From NCBI GenBank assembly GCA_963579925.1, contig CAUZJA010000012.1:1-26635 (forward strand): 26,635 nucleotides of DNA, given 5' to 3'. Shown here one piece after another: positions 8,110 through 16,124 of this stretch. The position numbers and the translations under genes were made by a program. Numbering within the stretch: position 1 is the stretch's first letter; each line of letters opens with the position of its first letter. Below the pieces are notes generated by a model. That model saw only the letters and a list, made by a program, of their open reading frames with translations, made no database searches and was not told the DNA's origin. The stretch comes from UBA1151 sp963579925. GTDB taxonomy: Bacteria; Chloroflexota; Dehalococcoidia; Lucifugimonadales; Lucifugimonadaceae.

Positions 8110-9243
8110 TCGATCAGCTACCGAGCCATCGAATCCGATGGGGGTATCCAAAACCTTGTCCACCACCGGATGGTTCTTGAGCGCCGCCTCGTTCAGCTCG
8201 ACGCCCAACCCGGGACCTTCTGGAACGATCAGGTAGCCGTCGACTAGCTTAAGCGGCTCAACCAGCAGATCGCTCTTCGGCGGCTCAGACTCTCCCGTGT
8301 ACTCCTGCAGTGCAAAGTTGGGTATGCAGGCATCCAGCTGAACACATGCCGCCGTTGAGATAGGACTCAGCGGGTTATGCGGGATGACTTTGACGTGGTG
8401 GGCCTCGGCCATCGCAGCCACCTTCTTGGAGCCGGTAAGGCCACCGCACAGGCAGAGGTCGGGACGCACATATGACGTCGCCTTCGCCTCAAGAAGCTGC
8501 TGGTACTCAAATATGGTCGTGAAGCGCTCGCCAGTGGCGATTGGGATGTTCACGTGATCCTGAATATCAGCCATGATCGCCGGGCTGTCCGGAAGCATCG
8601 GGTCTTCATAGAAGTACGGGTGGAACTGCTCCAGCCTGCGTCCCAGCGCGGTCGATTCTGCGGGGTTCATCTCACGATGAATCTCAACACAGATGTCCAC
8701 GCCTGGCCCAACGGCCTCCCGAACTGCACCAACCCGAGTTACTGCGTCCTCTTCCATTTCGGCGTGGGCCTTGTGCAACCAGTACTCAGGCTCGAATGCG
8801 CTGAACCGAACGGCAGTGAAACCCTCATTCGCCGCGGCAACAGCACTGGCTGCAAGATCATCAACGGAATCGCCACCAACGTGCATGTAGCAGCGCACAC
8901 GATCCCGCGTCTGACCGCCCATCAATTCGTAAATCGGAACGCCAAGTCGCTTGCCCTTGATATCCCACAAGGCAATATCCACGGCTGAAAGAGCACCCTG
9001 GATCACAGAACCCATGAAGTGGGAACTGCGGTACAGATACTGGTAGTGGTGCTCGATCTGGGACGGATCCTTGCCAATCAGATACGGCTCAAAGACGTTG
9101 ACCATCGTTTCCGTGGGCCGCTGCCAGCCGTGGACGCCGCCTTCACCAATCCCAACCGTGCCATCCTCACAGTAGATGCGGATCAGGAGCCAGCGGTCCC
9201 AGAGGATAGTTTCAACTTTTTCAATCTTGGTGGGTTTCATCAA
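8107..9243 (-). CDS. Galactonate-dehydratase-like enolase-superfamily enzyme
   Basis: 378 aa, very near the length of E. coli D-galactonate dehydratase (DgoD). The order of catalytic residues also matches DgoD with a constant shift of four: E187 and H189 (CVEIHRE), E213 (FYEDPM), E239 (ATGERF), D262 (VRPDLC) and H289 (IPHNPL). From knowledge of DgoD, these are the three Mg2+ ligands plus the His pair that removes the alpha proton and expels the beta hydroxyl. The K-x-K strand is R146-F-S148, which fits the GalD group, where the base is the His. The first ligand is Glu rather than DgoD's Asp. A ribosome site AAAGG lies 7 nt before the ATG. It follows the S9 peptidase gene by 97 nt on the same strand. 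I infer dehydration of an aldonic acid; the exact sugar acid is open. Confidence 0.88.
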   Translation of the reverse strand: MMKPTKIEKVETILWDRWLLIRIYCEDGTVGIGEGGVHGWQRPTETMVNVFEPYLIGKDPSQIEHHYQYLYRSSHFMGSVIQGALSAVDIALWDIKGKRLGVPIYELMGGQTRDRVRCYMHVGGDSVDDLAASAVAAANEGFTAVRFSAFEPEYWLHKAHAEMEEDAVTRVGAVREAVGPGVDICVEIHREMNPAESTALGRRLEQFHPYFYEDPMLPDSPAIMADIQDHVNIPIATGERFTTIFEYQQLLEAKATSYVRPDLCLCGGLTGSKKVAAMAEAHHVKVIPHNPLSPISTAACVQLDACIPNFALQEYTGESEPPKSDLLVEPLKLVDGYLIVPEGPGLGVELNEAALKNHPVVDKVLDTPIGFDGSVADR

Positions 9244-9340
9244 GTTACCTTTGTGATGGGTGTGGGGAGTGGTCTATCTGTTTTTGTTGGGGCGGCAGCA
9301 CGTTATTACTGATCGCCAGCCGAATCAAGAATAGATGCCA

Positions 9341-11287
9341 TCACTCCCCAAGGTTGTGAATCGTGATCTTCTGCGGATCACCCGCAGGCTCGAAGCCGAA
9401 TATCTTGCCGTAAAAGTAGAGTTCGCCCTCAAACGCTGTGATGATGTTCTCCGCACGTCTGAACCCGTGTTGCTCGCCTTCAAACTCAACGTGAGCGTAG
9501 GGCAAACCTTTCGCGTTGAGCGCGTCCGCGATCATCTGCGCCTGGTTGGGCGGGACAATCTTGTCCTCCAGTCCCTGGAGCAGCGCAATGGGGCAGTTGA
9601 AGCCATCTGTGTGGTGGATGGCCGACCGCTCAAGATAGATATCCATGGCCTCCGGGTAATCGCCCACAAGGCCGTCGAGGTATCTCGACTCAAACTTGTG
9701 CGTCTCCTTGGCCATCGCTTCAAGGTCGCTGATGCCGTAGAGACTAGTTCCTGCGCTAAACGTGTCTCGGAATGCTAGGGCCGAAAGCGTGGTGTAACCA
9801 CCCGCACTTCCACCACGGATAGCGAGCCTGTCGGGGTCTACGAGTCCCTGCCCAACAAGATGCTTCGCCGCATTGCAGCAGTCGTCGATATCGACGATTC
9901 CCCAGTTGTCGGTGAGGCGTTCACGATAAGCGCGACCGTATCCGGTGCTGCCGCCATAGTTCACATCAATGACGGCGAACCCTCGGCTCGTCCAGTACTG
10001 CAGGCGCATGTCAAACCCCGCATCTGTTGAGCCGGTTGGGCCACCGTGGCTGACCACAATCAGTGGCGGCAACTCATCGTCAGGGCCAACGCACTCTGGA
10101 TTGGTAGGAGCGTAGTACAGGCCGTGCGCCGTGAGTCCATTCTCAGTTGGGAAATCGACGTGCTCTGGTACAGAAACGTACGACTTATCGACCGCCGAAG
10201 AGACCGAAGATGCCAGCGTTTCCAACGTTTCGCCGGTTGCTACATCAATCCGAACGAGTGCGTTAGGGCCATCAACGGCGGATGCCACGGTAGTAATAAC
10301 GCCATCTTCAATGTGCAGTCCGCCGAACCCGATGAAGCCAGTGGGGATGTCCGTTACCATACCGCTGTATAGGCCGATTCGCGCAAGTTGCCAACGTCCT
10401 TCAATGAAGTATTGGCCGATAGCTTCAGCGTCAGAAGTGATCGTGTAAGTGGACATGCCAAACGCCCAGTAGCACTTGCCAAACTCGGCCTCCATCGGTG
10501 CCACAGGCTCCACAGATTCACCGTTATAGCGATGCAGATTCCACCACCCTGACCGATCGGATACGAAGTAGAGCGTACCGTCTGGGCTGAACTGGGGCTG
10601 GAAGATCGACTCTTCCGTGGTGCCAGCGATCAGCACCGGCTCGCTCAGTGAGCCGTCATCCTCAAACTGCGCCAGCCACAGTTCGCACCCATCCCACGGC
10701 ATGTTTGGGTGATTCCACGTGAGCCACACCATGGACTTGCCATCCGGGCTCAGCGTTGGTGCGGAGTAGAAATCGTTGCCCGAGACCAGCGTGGTCAGGC
10801 CACCGCCGTCGAGCGGCATGGCGACAATGGAATTCACTGCTTCCGAGTTCGCGTCAGTGTGATCTTCGTGAACCCATATGCCCCGGCCACGTGGCTCGTC
10901 GATCACGCCGTTCGCGAAACGAAGCTCAGCCTTTTGCGAGATGGACGGCGACACCGGCTGTGGTTCGCCTTCCGCCAGACTCTGGCGATAGATGTGCTGA
11001 TCGCTATCGTTCTGGAAGTACACAGCGCCATCGTGCATCACCGATGCCGCACCGCCGTACTCATGGACCCGATTGCGAATGTTGAAGCCAGCCGGCGTGA
11101 CGTCCTGTGTGCCAGAAGGCGTCTGCCTCACCAGCACAGTCCGGCCGCCTTCAGTGGGCCGACCTTCAGTCCAGAATATCTCCCCACTCTCGAAAGATGG
11201 ACCGCCCAGGTGAACGGAATCTGCGGTCATTGTCTGAGCTGTAATCGGCGACGGCCATGAGCCGTATGGGCGGACAGTTTTATTCAC
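9341..11287 (-). CDS. S9 family prolyl oligopeptidase-like peptidase
   Basis: 648 aa with the two-domain layout of the S9 family. Residues about 40-330 form a TolB/WD40-like propeller with repeated SPDG and FSPDGTLYFVSD strands. A C-terminal alpha/beta hydrolase follows. The catalytic Ser is in IRGGSAGGYTT (near residue 494), the Asp in GLEDKIVPP (near 574) and the His in EGEQHGFR (near 607). The oxyanion region shows VVSHGGPTG. This pattern is typical of acylaminoacyl- or dipeptidyl-peptidases, which cleave short peptides once the propeller has excluded folded protein. No signal peptide is visible at the N-terminus, so it is probably cytosolic. It is the first gene of the minus-strand run that leads into the dehydratase and the kelch lipoproteins. 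The exact peptide preference is unknown. Confidence 0.92.
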   Translation of the reverse strand: MNKTVRPYGSWPSPITAQTMTADSVHLGGPSFESGEIFWTEGRPTEGGRTVLVRQTPSGTQDVTPAGFNIRNRVHEYGGAASVMHDGAVYFQNDSDQHIYRQSLAEGEPQPVSPSISQKAELRFANGVIDEPRGRGIWVHEDHTDANSEAVNSIVAMPLDGGGLTTLVSGNDFYSAPTLSPDGKSMVWLTWNHPNMPWDGCELWLAQFEDDGSLSEPVLIAGTTEESIFQPQFSPDGTLYFVSDRSGWWNLHRYNGESVEPVAPMEAEFGKCYWAFGMSTYTITSDAEAIGQYFIEGRWQLARIGLYSGMVTDIPTGFIGFGGLHIEDGVITTVASAVDGPNALVRIDVATGETLETLASSVSSAVDKSYVSVPEHVDFPTENGLTAHGLYYAPTNPECVGPDDELPPLIVVSHGGPTGSTDAGFDMRLQYWTSRGFAVIDVNYGGSTGYGRAYRERLTDNWGIVDIDDCCNAAKHLVGQGLVDPDRLAIRGGSAGGYTTLSALAFRDTFSAGTSLYGISDLEAMAKETHKFESRYLDGLVGDYPEAMDIYLERSAIHHTDGFNCPIALLQGLEDKIVPPNQAQMIADALNAKGLPYAHVEFEGEQHGFRRAENIITAFEGELYFYGKIFGFEPAGDPQKITIHNLGE

Positions 11288-11811
11288 AAGTTGATCACTT
11301 TCCGGGTCCGGGGTCGGTAGAAGAGCTAGGCGAATTGCCGCTCGGACTGACAGCTAGCCTCCATATGAATGAGCCAGAAATCTATTCCCATCAAACCATT
11401 CATCTGCGAATCTGGAGTTGGTGACCGGGATGCTACACGACCCAGGCACCCCCCCGGCGTCCAGTGTTACTGGATGCAGACCCGGAGACTGAAAAATGTT
11501 GATCCCATATGAAATTCGCCAGAGAGACCGATGGCTCGTGGCGTCCGCTTGTCCCAATGGTCATGGACCTTCCCGGCGCAGGAAAGATTTCTGTCGGGCC
11601 GTGGCTCACCTTCCGTCAGGGACGGAGATTGCTAGGGCACGATATTGCTTCAATGCTGGACGAAATATCAGAGCAACAAGCTCAGCTTCGATTGGGTCGC
11701 GCGGCTTAGCCAAATCGGCGTTCGGTAGTCAGAAGCCGCGGGTCAGTGGACTCGCTTATACTTTCGTGCATCGGGTTACGACCACGCCAGAGCAACTTCG
11801 AGCACGCCGAC
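11288..11811. other. Weakly coding intergenic stretch
   Basis: About 520 nt with no gene I can support. One open frame of 66 codons (11509-11709, plus) contains a plausible-looking MDLPGAGKISVGPWLTFRQ segment. It has no ribosome site and I recognise no family; it could be a decayed gene end or chance. TATACT at 11757-11762 resembles a -10 box 50 nt before the next gene, but no -35 box is at the right distance. No repeat or strong hairpin was seen. Confidence 0.5.
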
Positions 11812-12141
11812 ATGCAGGAACGGGAATACCTACGTTCGCGAGAGCATCCGCATTACTGCACGTGCGTCGAATGCCAGACGAAGCGAACCGCAGCCGCGCC
11901 GACCAAGCTCTCATCATCTGAGAAGAAACGCCGCCGCAAAGCGCGACAGAAGGCGGCCAAGGGCGAGGCAGCGCCCATGGACTCAATCTGGTCCGACGAT
12001 GGGGACCCTGACGGACAGGCAGACCAGCCCGGCGCATCTGATCAGGCAAAATCTCCAGGCTCGTTGCTCGATCAAGTCAACGAGATCGTAAAGCAGACTC
12101 CGAAACCCGGCTCAAAGAAGAAGCGCCGTAAGAAGAAGTAG
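11812..12141 (+). CDS. Small basic Cys/His-motif protein
   Basis: 109 aa from the ATG at 11812; an in-frame GTG at 11746 would add 22 residues that look unrelated. The N-terminal 25 residues contain H12, H14, C16, C18 and C21 in HPHYCTCVEC. This could bind one zinc as a compact knuckle, though spacing C-x-C-x2-C is not a standard ribbon half. Next are Lys/Arg-rich stretches (EKKRRRKARQKAAKG), an acidic patch and a short helix (SLLDQVNEIVKQ). The tail is almost pure Lys/Arg (KKKRRKKK). The composition suggests nucleic-acid binding or a ribosome-associated role, but I recognise no family. It converges on the minus-strand gene ending at 12151. No clear ribosome site is seen, so leadered translation is uncertain. 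Confidence 0.6.
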   Translation: MQEREYLRSREHPHYCTCVECQTKRTAAAPTKLSSSEKKRRRKARQKAAKGEAAPMDSIWSDDGDPDGQADQPGASDQAKSPGSLLDQVNEIVKQTPKPGSKKKRRKKK

Positions 12142-12150
12142 CTCTGCAGG

Positions 12151-12456
12151 CTACTCGTAGGTCCCCATCGGGAACATTTCGGTCGTGTCCCATGAGCTTG
12201 ACTCGCCGACAAATTCAACCTCACTCGCGAGACGAATCCGATCTGCCCCGTTCAGCCAACTCTGGACATGATCCTCAGCTCCGGCAAGGATCAATGTCGG
12301 TTCATTAGGATTCTCGGTTGATTGATACAGCGCCTCCGAAAGTCCCAGTGCCTGATGTGCCTCTTCTGCCATCTTGTGAACAGCCAGGAAACCTGCGAGA
12401 TCGGTGACCTCTACTTTGATGAATTTATAAACCGTGCGCGAGGAATTCGTTGACAT
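12151..12456 (-). CDS. Small ABM-like alpha/beta protein
   Basis: 101 aa. The start at 12456 is fixed by a strong ribosome site (AGGGAGGT at 12464-12471, 7 nt before the ATG); an in-frame ATG 9 codons upstream has none. The chain alternates strand and helix: YKFIKVEVTD, a helix AGFLAVHKMAEEAHQALG, then the strands EALYQSTENP and PTLILAGAEDHVQSWL. That order suggests a dimeric alpha/beta-barrel (ABM/EthD-like) domain, but I see no catalytic residues to name. It lies directly beyond the terminator that follows tRNA-Asp, so it probably has its own promoter. Function unknown. Confidence 0.65.
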   Translation of the reverse strand: MSTNSSRTVYKFIKVEVTDLAGFLAVHKMAEEAHQALGLSEALYQSTENPNEPTLILAGAEDHVQSWLNGADRIRLASEVEFVGESSSWDTTEMFPMGTYE

Positions 12457-12508
12457 GGGGGTGACCTCCCTTTGCTGAGGCATCTTATTCAGGGCGGCTT
12501 AAATCAAA

Positions 12509-12533
12509 AAGTCCCGGCAATTAGCCGGGACTT
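12509..12533 (-). terminator. Rho-independent terminator after tRNA-Asp
   Basis: A perfect 10-bp inverted repeat (12509-12518 with 12524-12533) encloses a 5-nt loop. On the minus strand its 3' arm runs into a T tract (complement of the A run 12506-12510), the standard intrinsic terminator form. It lies 15 nt beyond the CCA end of the tRNA-Asp gene, so it should end that transcript. Confidence 0.85.
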
Positions 12534-12547
12534 CATTTTGATCTGAG

Positions 12548-12623
12548 TGGCGACCCCGAGCAGATTTGAACTGCCGATCTCCGCCTTGACAGGGCGGCGT
12601 GTTAACCACTACACCACAGGGCC
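12548..12623 (-). tRNA. tRNA-Asp (anticodon GTC)
   Basis: The minus strand folds as a complete cloverleaf of 73 nt plus an encoded CCA (12548-12550). The acceptor stem GGCCCTG pairs with CGGGGTC (with G-T pairs). The D arm is GTGTAGTGGTTAACAC, the anticodon stem is CCGCC/GGCGG around the loop CTGTCAA, and the T arm GGCAG/CTGCT encloses TTCAAAT. Anticodon GTC reads Asp codons. G is the discriminator base, as expected for tRNA-Asp. It stands alone, with its own promoter upstream and terminator downstream. Confidence 0.97.
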
Positions 12624-12635
12624 ATGAACTATCTA

Positions 12636-12664
12636 ATCTAAGGCTGCGGGTATGATGCAGTCAA
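12636..12664 (-). promoter_or_regulatory. Sigma-70-type promoter for tRNA-Asp
   Basis: On the minus strand a TTGACT box (12664-12659, 5 of 6 match) is followed by a 17-nt spacer and TTAGAT (12641-12636, 4 of 6). Initiation near 12629 would leave a leader of only a few bases before the mature 5' end at 12623. The position and spacing fit a dedicated tRNA promoter. Confidence 0.6.
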
Positions 12665-12675
12665 TGGGGCAAAGC

Positions 12676-12918
12676 CTAGAACGCGCAGCCAATGCCGTGA
12701 TAACCGACCTCAATTGAGCCGTCGATGTTCACTAGAACGGGAACTGTTCGCCCACCAGAAACCTTTTCCACGTCTGTCCACGCCTCAGGCTTCCGGGAGA
12801 GATCGACCTCTTCGTAGTCGATGCCTGCCTTGATCAGATCTTCTTTGACCATGGGGCAATATCCACACTCAGGATGTGTGTAGACAAGGGCTTTTTCACG
12901 AGTTTGTGTTTCTGGCAT
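12676..12918 (-). CDS. Glutaredoxin-like thiol-disulfide protein
   Basis: 80 aa, the length of a small glutaredoxin/NrdH-type protein. The active-site motif is C18-G-Y-C21, preceded by VYTHPE and followed by PMVKEDLIKAG, the helix that carries the second Cys. The TVPVLV segment holds the conserved cis-proline, and GYHGIGCAF adds a third Cys near the C-terminus. It would shuttle electrons to disulfides in the cytosol using glutathione, mycothiol or thioredoxin reductase; which one cannot be told. It follows the YHS gene by 46 nt at the tail of the copper block, so a role in thiol/metal stress is reasonable but inferred. Confidence 0.85.
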   Translation of the reverse strand: MPETQTREKALVYTHPECGYCPMVKEDLIKAGIDYEEVDLSRKPEAWTDVEKVSGGRTVPVLVNIDGSIEVGYHGIGCAF

Positions 12919-12964
12919 TGTGCCTCTGATTCCACGCCTTGTATCGGGCGACTATTCGACTGTT

Positions 12965-13165
12965 TTAGTTTGAAGCCGCTGCGGCGAACTTCGCAGGATC
13001 TTTATCGAACTCTTCTTTGCAATGGGAGCCGTAAAAGACATAGGTGACACCCTCATGTCTGGAGGCACCACCGGGCGGATTGGCCGTCAGTACATCTATG
13101 CCGCATACCGGATCTTTATCGGTATTCGTCTCATCATCGTTGCCACCAAAGAATGGGATCTTCAT
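12965..13165 (-). CDS. YHS-domain protein, possible metal binder
   Basis: 66 aa, almost all one YHS domain: DPVCGIDV at the start (C21) and TYVFYGSHCKEEFDKDP at the end (C49), which are the family's two conserved Cys positions. A good ribosome site (AAGGAG) lies 5 nt before the ATG. YHS domains occur alone or fused to copper P-type ATPases and are thought to bind or deliver heavy metals. Its position 78 nt behind copA on the same strand supports a copper-related role. There is no signal peptide or membrane segment, so it is probably cytosolic. Confidence 0.85.
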   Translation of the reverse strand: MKIPFFGGNDDETNTDKDPVCGIDVLTANPPGGASRHEGVTYVFYGSHCKEEFDKDPAKFAAAASN

Positions 13166-13243
13166 ATGTCTCCTTATGATGCGAAGTCACGGTGCCTGAT
13201 CCGAATCCAGTAATCCGATCAAATGCCGTGCCAATTTAGCCTA

Positions 13244-15799
13244 TCAGGACGTGTAAACAGGGGACTGGTCAACAGACGGGTCGGTTCCGCCTGGGCTTTC
13301 ACTCTCAGCACTGCGCGCCAGACGAAGCGAATTTGTCACCACTGTGACGGAACTGATCGCCATGGCCGCGGCCGCTGCGATGGGGTTCAGGAACCCCACT
13401 TCCCCAAGTAGCGGTTGCAGGAATCCTGGCACGGTGCCGTCCGAGAACCCCGGGTACAGAACGCCTGCGGCTATTGGGATAAGCAATATGTTGTAGAAGA
13501 ACGCCCAGAAGAGGTTCTGCTTGATGGTGCGCATCGTGGCGTGACTCAGATCGATGGCACGGGGGACGTTAGTCAGATCGTTGCCCATAAGAGCAATGTC
13601 CGCCGTTTCGATGGCTACGTCTGTTCCGGTACCAATTGCGATGCCGACGTCTGCCAGCGCCAGCGCAGGCGCGTCGTTCACGCCGTCGCCAACCATGGCA
13701 ACTACGTGTCCTTCACTTTGAAGTCGCTCGATTTCTGCTGACTTCTGATCCGGCTTCACTTCAGCAACTACGGTGTCGATACCAACCTGATCTGCAACTA
13801 CCTTTGCAGTTTGAGCACGGTCTCCGGAGAGCATCACAACGTTGATTCCACGTGCACGCAGACCGGCGATTGCTGCCGGTGCGGAAGCCTTAATGCCATC
13901 GGCAATGCCAATCACGCCGATCAATTTTCCGTCACGGGCGATAAGCACCGGCGTCTGGCCCTGTGCCGACGCAGCCTCAACGTGGTCAGATGCCTCAAGA
14001 TCAACACCGTTGTCAGACATATACTCGATGTTTCCGATGAGCACCTGAGCGCCATTTACGCTCGCACTCGCTCCTCGTCCGGGCTCGGATGTGAACGACT
14101 CAGATACAGGCAGGTCGATCTTTCTCGACCTTGCCTCCGACACGATCGCATCTGCAAGAGGATGCTCAGAGTTCGCTTCGACAGATGCGGAAACAGCCAG
14201 CAGTTCATCCTCGCTGGTTCCGAAAACTTCAACTGAAGCGACGCTGGGCTTGCCTTCCGTGATGGTGCCGGTCTTGTCCATAACTACCGTGTCCACCTTG
14301 TGTGCCGTCTCCAGCGCCTCAGCGTTCTTGATGAGGATGCCGTTTTCAGCCGCTCTGCCCATTCCGACCATCACGGCCGTGGGCGTCGCCAGGCCAAGGG
14401 CACACGGGCACGCGATCACCAGCATCGCCACCGCGACCAGCACTGCATTCAGGGGCGCGGGTTCAGGCCCGAAGATCGCCCACACGGCGAACCCGAGCGC
14501 AGAAACAAGCAGAACTACAGGCACGAATCGCGCCGTAACGGCGTCAACCAGCCGTTGGACGGGCGCTCTTGAGCCCTGAGCCTGCTCCACGAGCTTCACG
14601 ATTCCGGCCAATGCAGTCTCACTACCGACGCGAGTCGCGCGGAAGGTGAGCACTCCAGTGCCGTTCACCGTGCCTGCGTAGACCGGATCTTCTAGGCCTT
14701 TCGTGACGGGCATACTTTCGCCGGTGAGCATCGCCTCATCGATGGTCGATGATCCACTGAGGACCACTCCATCAACTGGGATCTGATCGCCAGGCTTGAT
14801 GAACACTTCCATGCCATTTGTAACTTCGTAAAGCTGAACTCGGACTTGCTCGCCGTTCTCGATGATTGTGGCAGTGCGAGGTTGGAGGCCGATCAGGCGC
14901 TTGATGGCGGCCGATGTCCGGCCGCGTGCTCGGACTTCAAGGAACCGGCCAAGCAGGATCAGGCCGGTGATACTTGCAGATACATCGAAGTATGTGCCGG
15001 TATCGTGACCTGCGAACAGCGTTGCCTGCGATATCTCATCGCGCGCCAGAGTGACCCCCACGCTAAACGCGTATGCCGTCGTGGTGCCCACCGCGATTAG
15101 GGTGTTCATGTTGGAGGTGCGGTTCTTGAGTGCGCCCCATGCGCCCCGATAGAACGCAGCGCCTGCCCAGAACTGCACCGGCGTGGCAATGCCCCACAGG
15201 ATCAGATTGATCACCGTGGGAGAAACGTCCTCAAGGGCCGGAATTGCGGTGTAGCGCATGATGATCATCATGACCACAGCAGATGCCAGAGCGAAGACCA
15301 TGTGATTGCGCACGCCTCTTATGGCGGCGGCGCGGTTCTGCTCCTCGTCCTCGCCTTCAAGCTCAATAGGGCCTACGGAGAAACCAGCAGTCTCAAGCGT
15401 GCCTTTCAGATCCGCTAGTTCAACCGTTCGAGAGAGGGCGGTCAGATGCAGGACCCCCGCAACAGGATCACTTTCGGCGTCGATGATTCCGGGAAGAGTG
15501 TTCGCGGCTGCAAGCGCTGTATCGTATTCGTCAGGCTTGCTCAGGTTTTCTATTGTGACCGCGATCGAGTCCGTGGAAATGCCGTAGCCAGCACCACGCA
15601 CTGCCGCAATAAGCACATTGGGAGATATATCCGGCGCAGTGACCGTGGCGCTCTCGGATGCTAGGCTCACTTCAACCCCATCTATGCCGCTTACTCGCTC
15701 CAGCGCGCTCGCCACGGTGGTGACACATGCGGCGCAGGTCATCCCCGTAATGGGTACGGTCAAAATATCGTTGTCGTTGGGGTTTATCGCGGTACTCAT
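13244..15799 (-). CDS. copA: Copper-exporting P1B-type ATPase
   Basis: 851 aa from the ATG at 15799. Its first bases overlap the csoR stop (ATGA), which favours this start over a longer frame. The N-terminus has one heavy-metal domain with TGMTCAACV (C22, C25). A second domain-like stretch (about 79-143) lacks the CxxC. Then come the transmembrane helices, the LTGESMPV actuator loop, the CPCALGLATPTA intramembrane metal site (near residue 464), DKTGTIT with the phosphorylated Asp (near 507), the HPLADAI nucleotide-binding motif and GDGVNDAPA (near 706). The C-terminal helices contain the AMAISSVTVVTNSLRL pattern of Cu+ pumps. It moves Cu+ out of the cytosol at the expense of ATP. It is co-transcribed with csoR and is likely repressed when copper is scarce. 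Confidence 0.96.
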   Translation of the reverse strand: MSTAINPNDNDILTVPITGMTCAACVTTVASALERVSGIDGVEVSLASESATVTAPDISPNVLIAAVRGAGYGISTDSIAVTIENLSKPDEYDTALAAANTLPGIIDAESDPVAGVLHLTALSRTVELADLKGTLETAGFSVGPIELEGEDEEQNRAAAIRGVRNHMVFALASAVVMMIIMRYTAIPALEDVSPTVINLILWGIATPVQFWAGAAFYRGAWGALKNRTSNMNTLIAVGTTTAYAFSVGVTLARDEISQATLFAGHDTGTYFDVSASITGLILLGRFLEVRARGRTSAAIKRLIGLQPRTATIIENGEQVRVQLYEVTNGMEVFIKPGDQIPVDGVVLSGSSTIDEAMLTGESMPVTKGLEDPVYAGTVNGTGVLTFRATRVGSETALAGIVKLVEQAQGSRAPVQRLVDAVTARFVPVVLLVSALGFAVWAIFGPEPAPLNAVLVAVAMLVIACPCALGLATPTAVMVGMGRAAENGILIKNAEALETAHKVDTVVMDKTGTITEGKPSVASVEVFGTSEDELLAVSASVEANSEHPLADAIVSEARSRKIDLPVSESFTSEPGRGASASVNGAQVLIGNIEYMSDNGVDLEASDHVEAASAQGQTPVLIARDGKLIGVIGIADGIKASAPAAIAGLRARGINVVMLSGDRAQTAKVVADQVGIDTVVAEVKPDQKSAEIERLQSEGHVVAMVGDGVNDAPALALADVGIAIGTGTDVAIETADIALMGNDLTNVPRAIDLSHATMRTIKQNLFWAFFYNILLIPIAAGVLYPGFSDGTVPGFLQPLLGEVGFLNPIAAAAAMAISSVTVVTNSLRLARSAESESPGGTDPSVDQSPVYTS

Positions 15800-16068
15800 C
15801 GCTCGATGCCCTTCACCGCGTACAGGTCTACGAGTTCCTTGAGTACCTCGTCTTCGCGCCCATTCTTCACGCCGTCGATCACGCAAGTGTGGAGGTGTCC
15901 CTCCAGCAATCGAGTCTCAAGCTTGTCGATGGCGGCCTTGATGGCGTGCGTCTGCTTCAGGATGTCGACGCAGTAGCGGTCTTCCTGAATCATCTTTTTC
16001 ACGCCCGCGATGTGGCCTTCAATGTAGGAGACGCGGTTGGTAGCGTCATGTTTCACGTCGTCGAGCAT
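15796..16068 (-). CDS. csoR: CsoR-family copper-sensing repressor
   Basis: 90 aa from the ATG at 16068; a longer frame adds 18 residues that fall in the operator and look non-native. It is an all-helical CsoR/RcnR (DUF156) protein. The metal triad is C33 (EDRYCVD), H58 (LEGHLH) and C62 (HTCV). It matches C36, H61 and C65 of M. tuberculosis CsoR with a constant shift of three, so Cu+ is the expected ligand. Copper binding should release the protein from its operator, the C/G-rich palindrome just upstream, and switch on csoR-copA. The copA start overlaps its stop by 4 nt. Confidence 0.93.
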   Translation of the reverse strand: MLDDVKHDATNRVSYIEGHIAGVKKMIQEDRYCVDILKQTHAIKAAIDKLETRLLEGHLHTCVIDGVKNGREDEVLKELVDLYAVKGIER

Positions 16069-16098
16069 GTTTAGCCTTATGCGTCCAAGTGGATACCC

Positions 16099-16120
16099 AT
16101 ACCCCCCCCGTGGGGGTTTC
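16099..16120. promoter_or_regulatory. CsoR-type operator
   Basis: A pseudopalindrome of C run then G run (ACCCCCCCCGTGGGGGTTT, 16101-16119) with flanking A/T resembles known CsoR binding sites, which are C-tract/G-tract inverted repeats. It lies 31 nt before the csoR ATG and over the predicted start point of the csoR promoter, the right place for repression. Confidence 0.7.
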
Positions 16121-16124
16121 ATTC

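Noticed and set aside
11509..11709. 66-codon open frame upstream of the small basic protein
   Set aside because: No ribosome site or family. Part of the translation looks protein-like, but I cannot separate a decayed gene from chance.
11757..11762. TATACT -10-like box before the small basic protein
   Set aside because: No -35-like hexamer at 15-19 nt. The nearest candidate (TTCGGT at 11721) is about 30 nt away.
12548..12623. tRNA-Asp as an integration site for a mobile element
   Set aside because: No integrase gene and no direct repeat of the tRNA 3' end was seen on either side.
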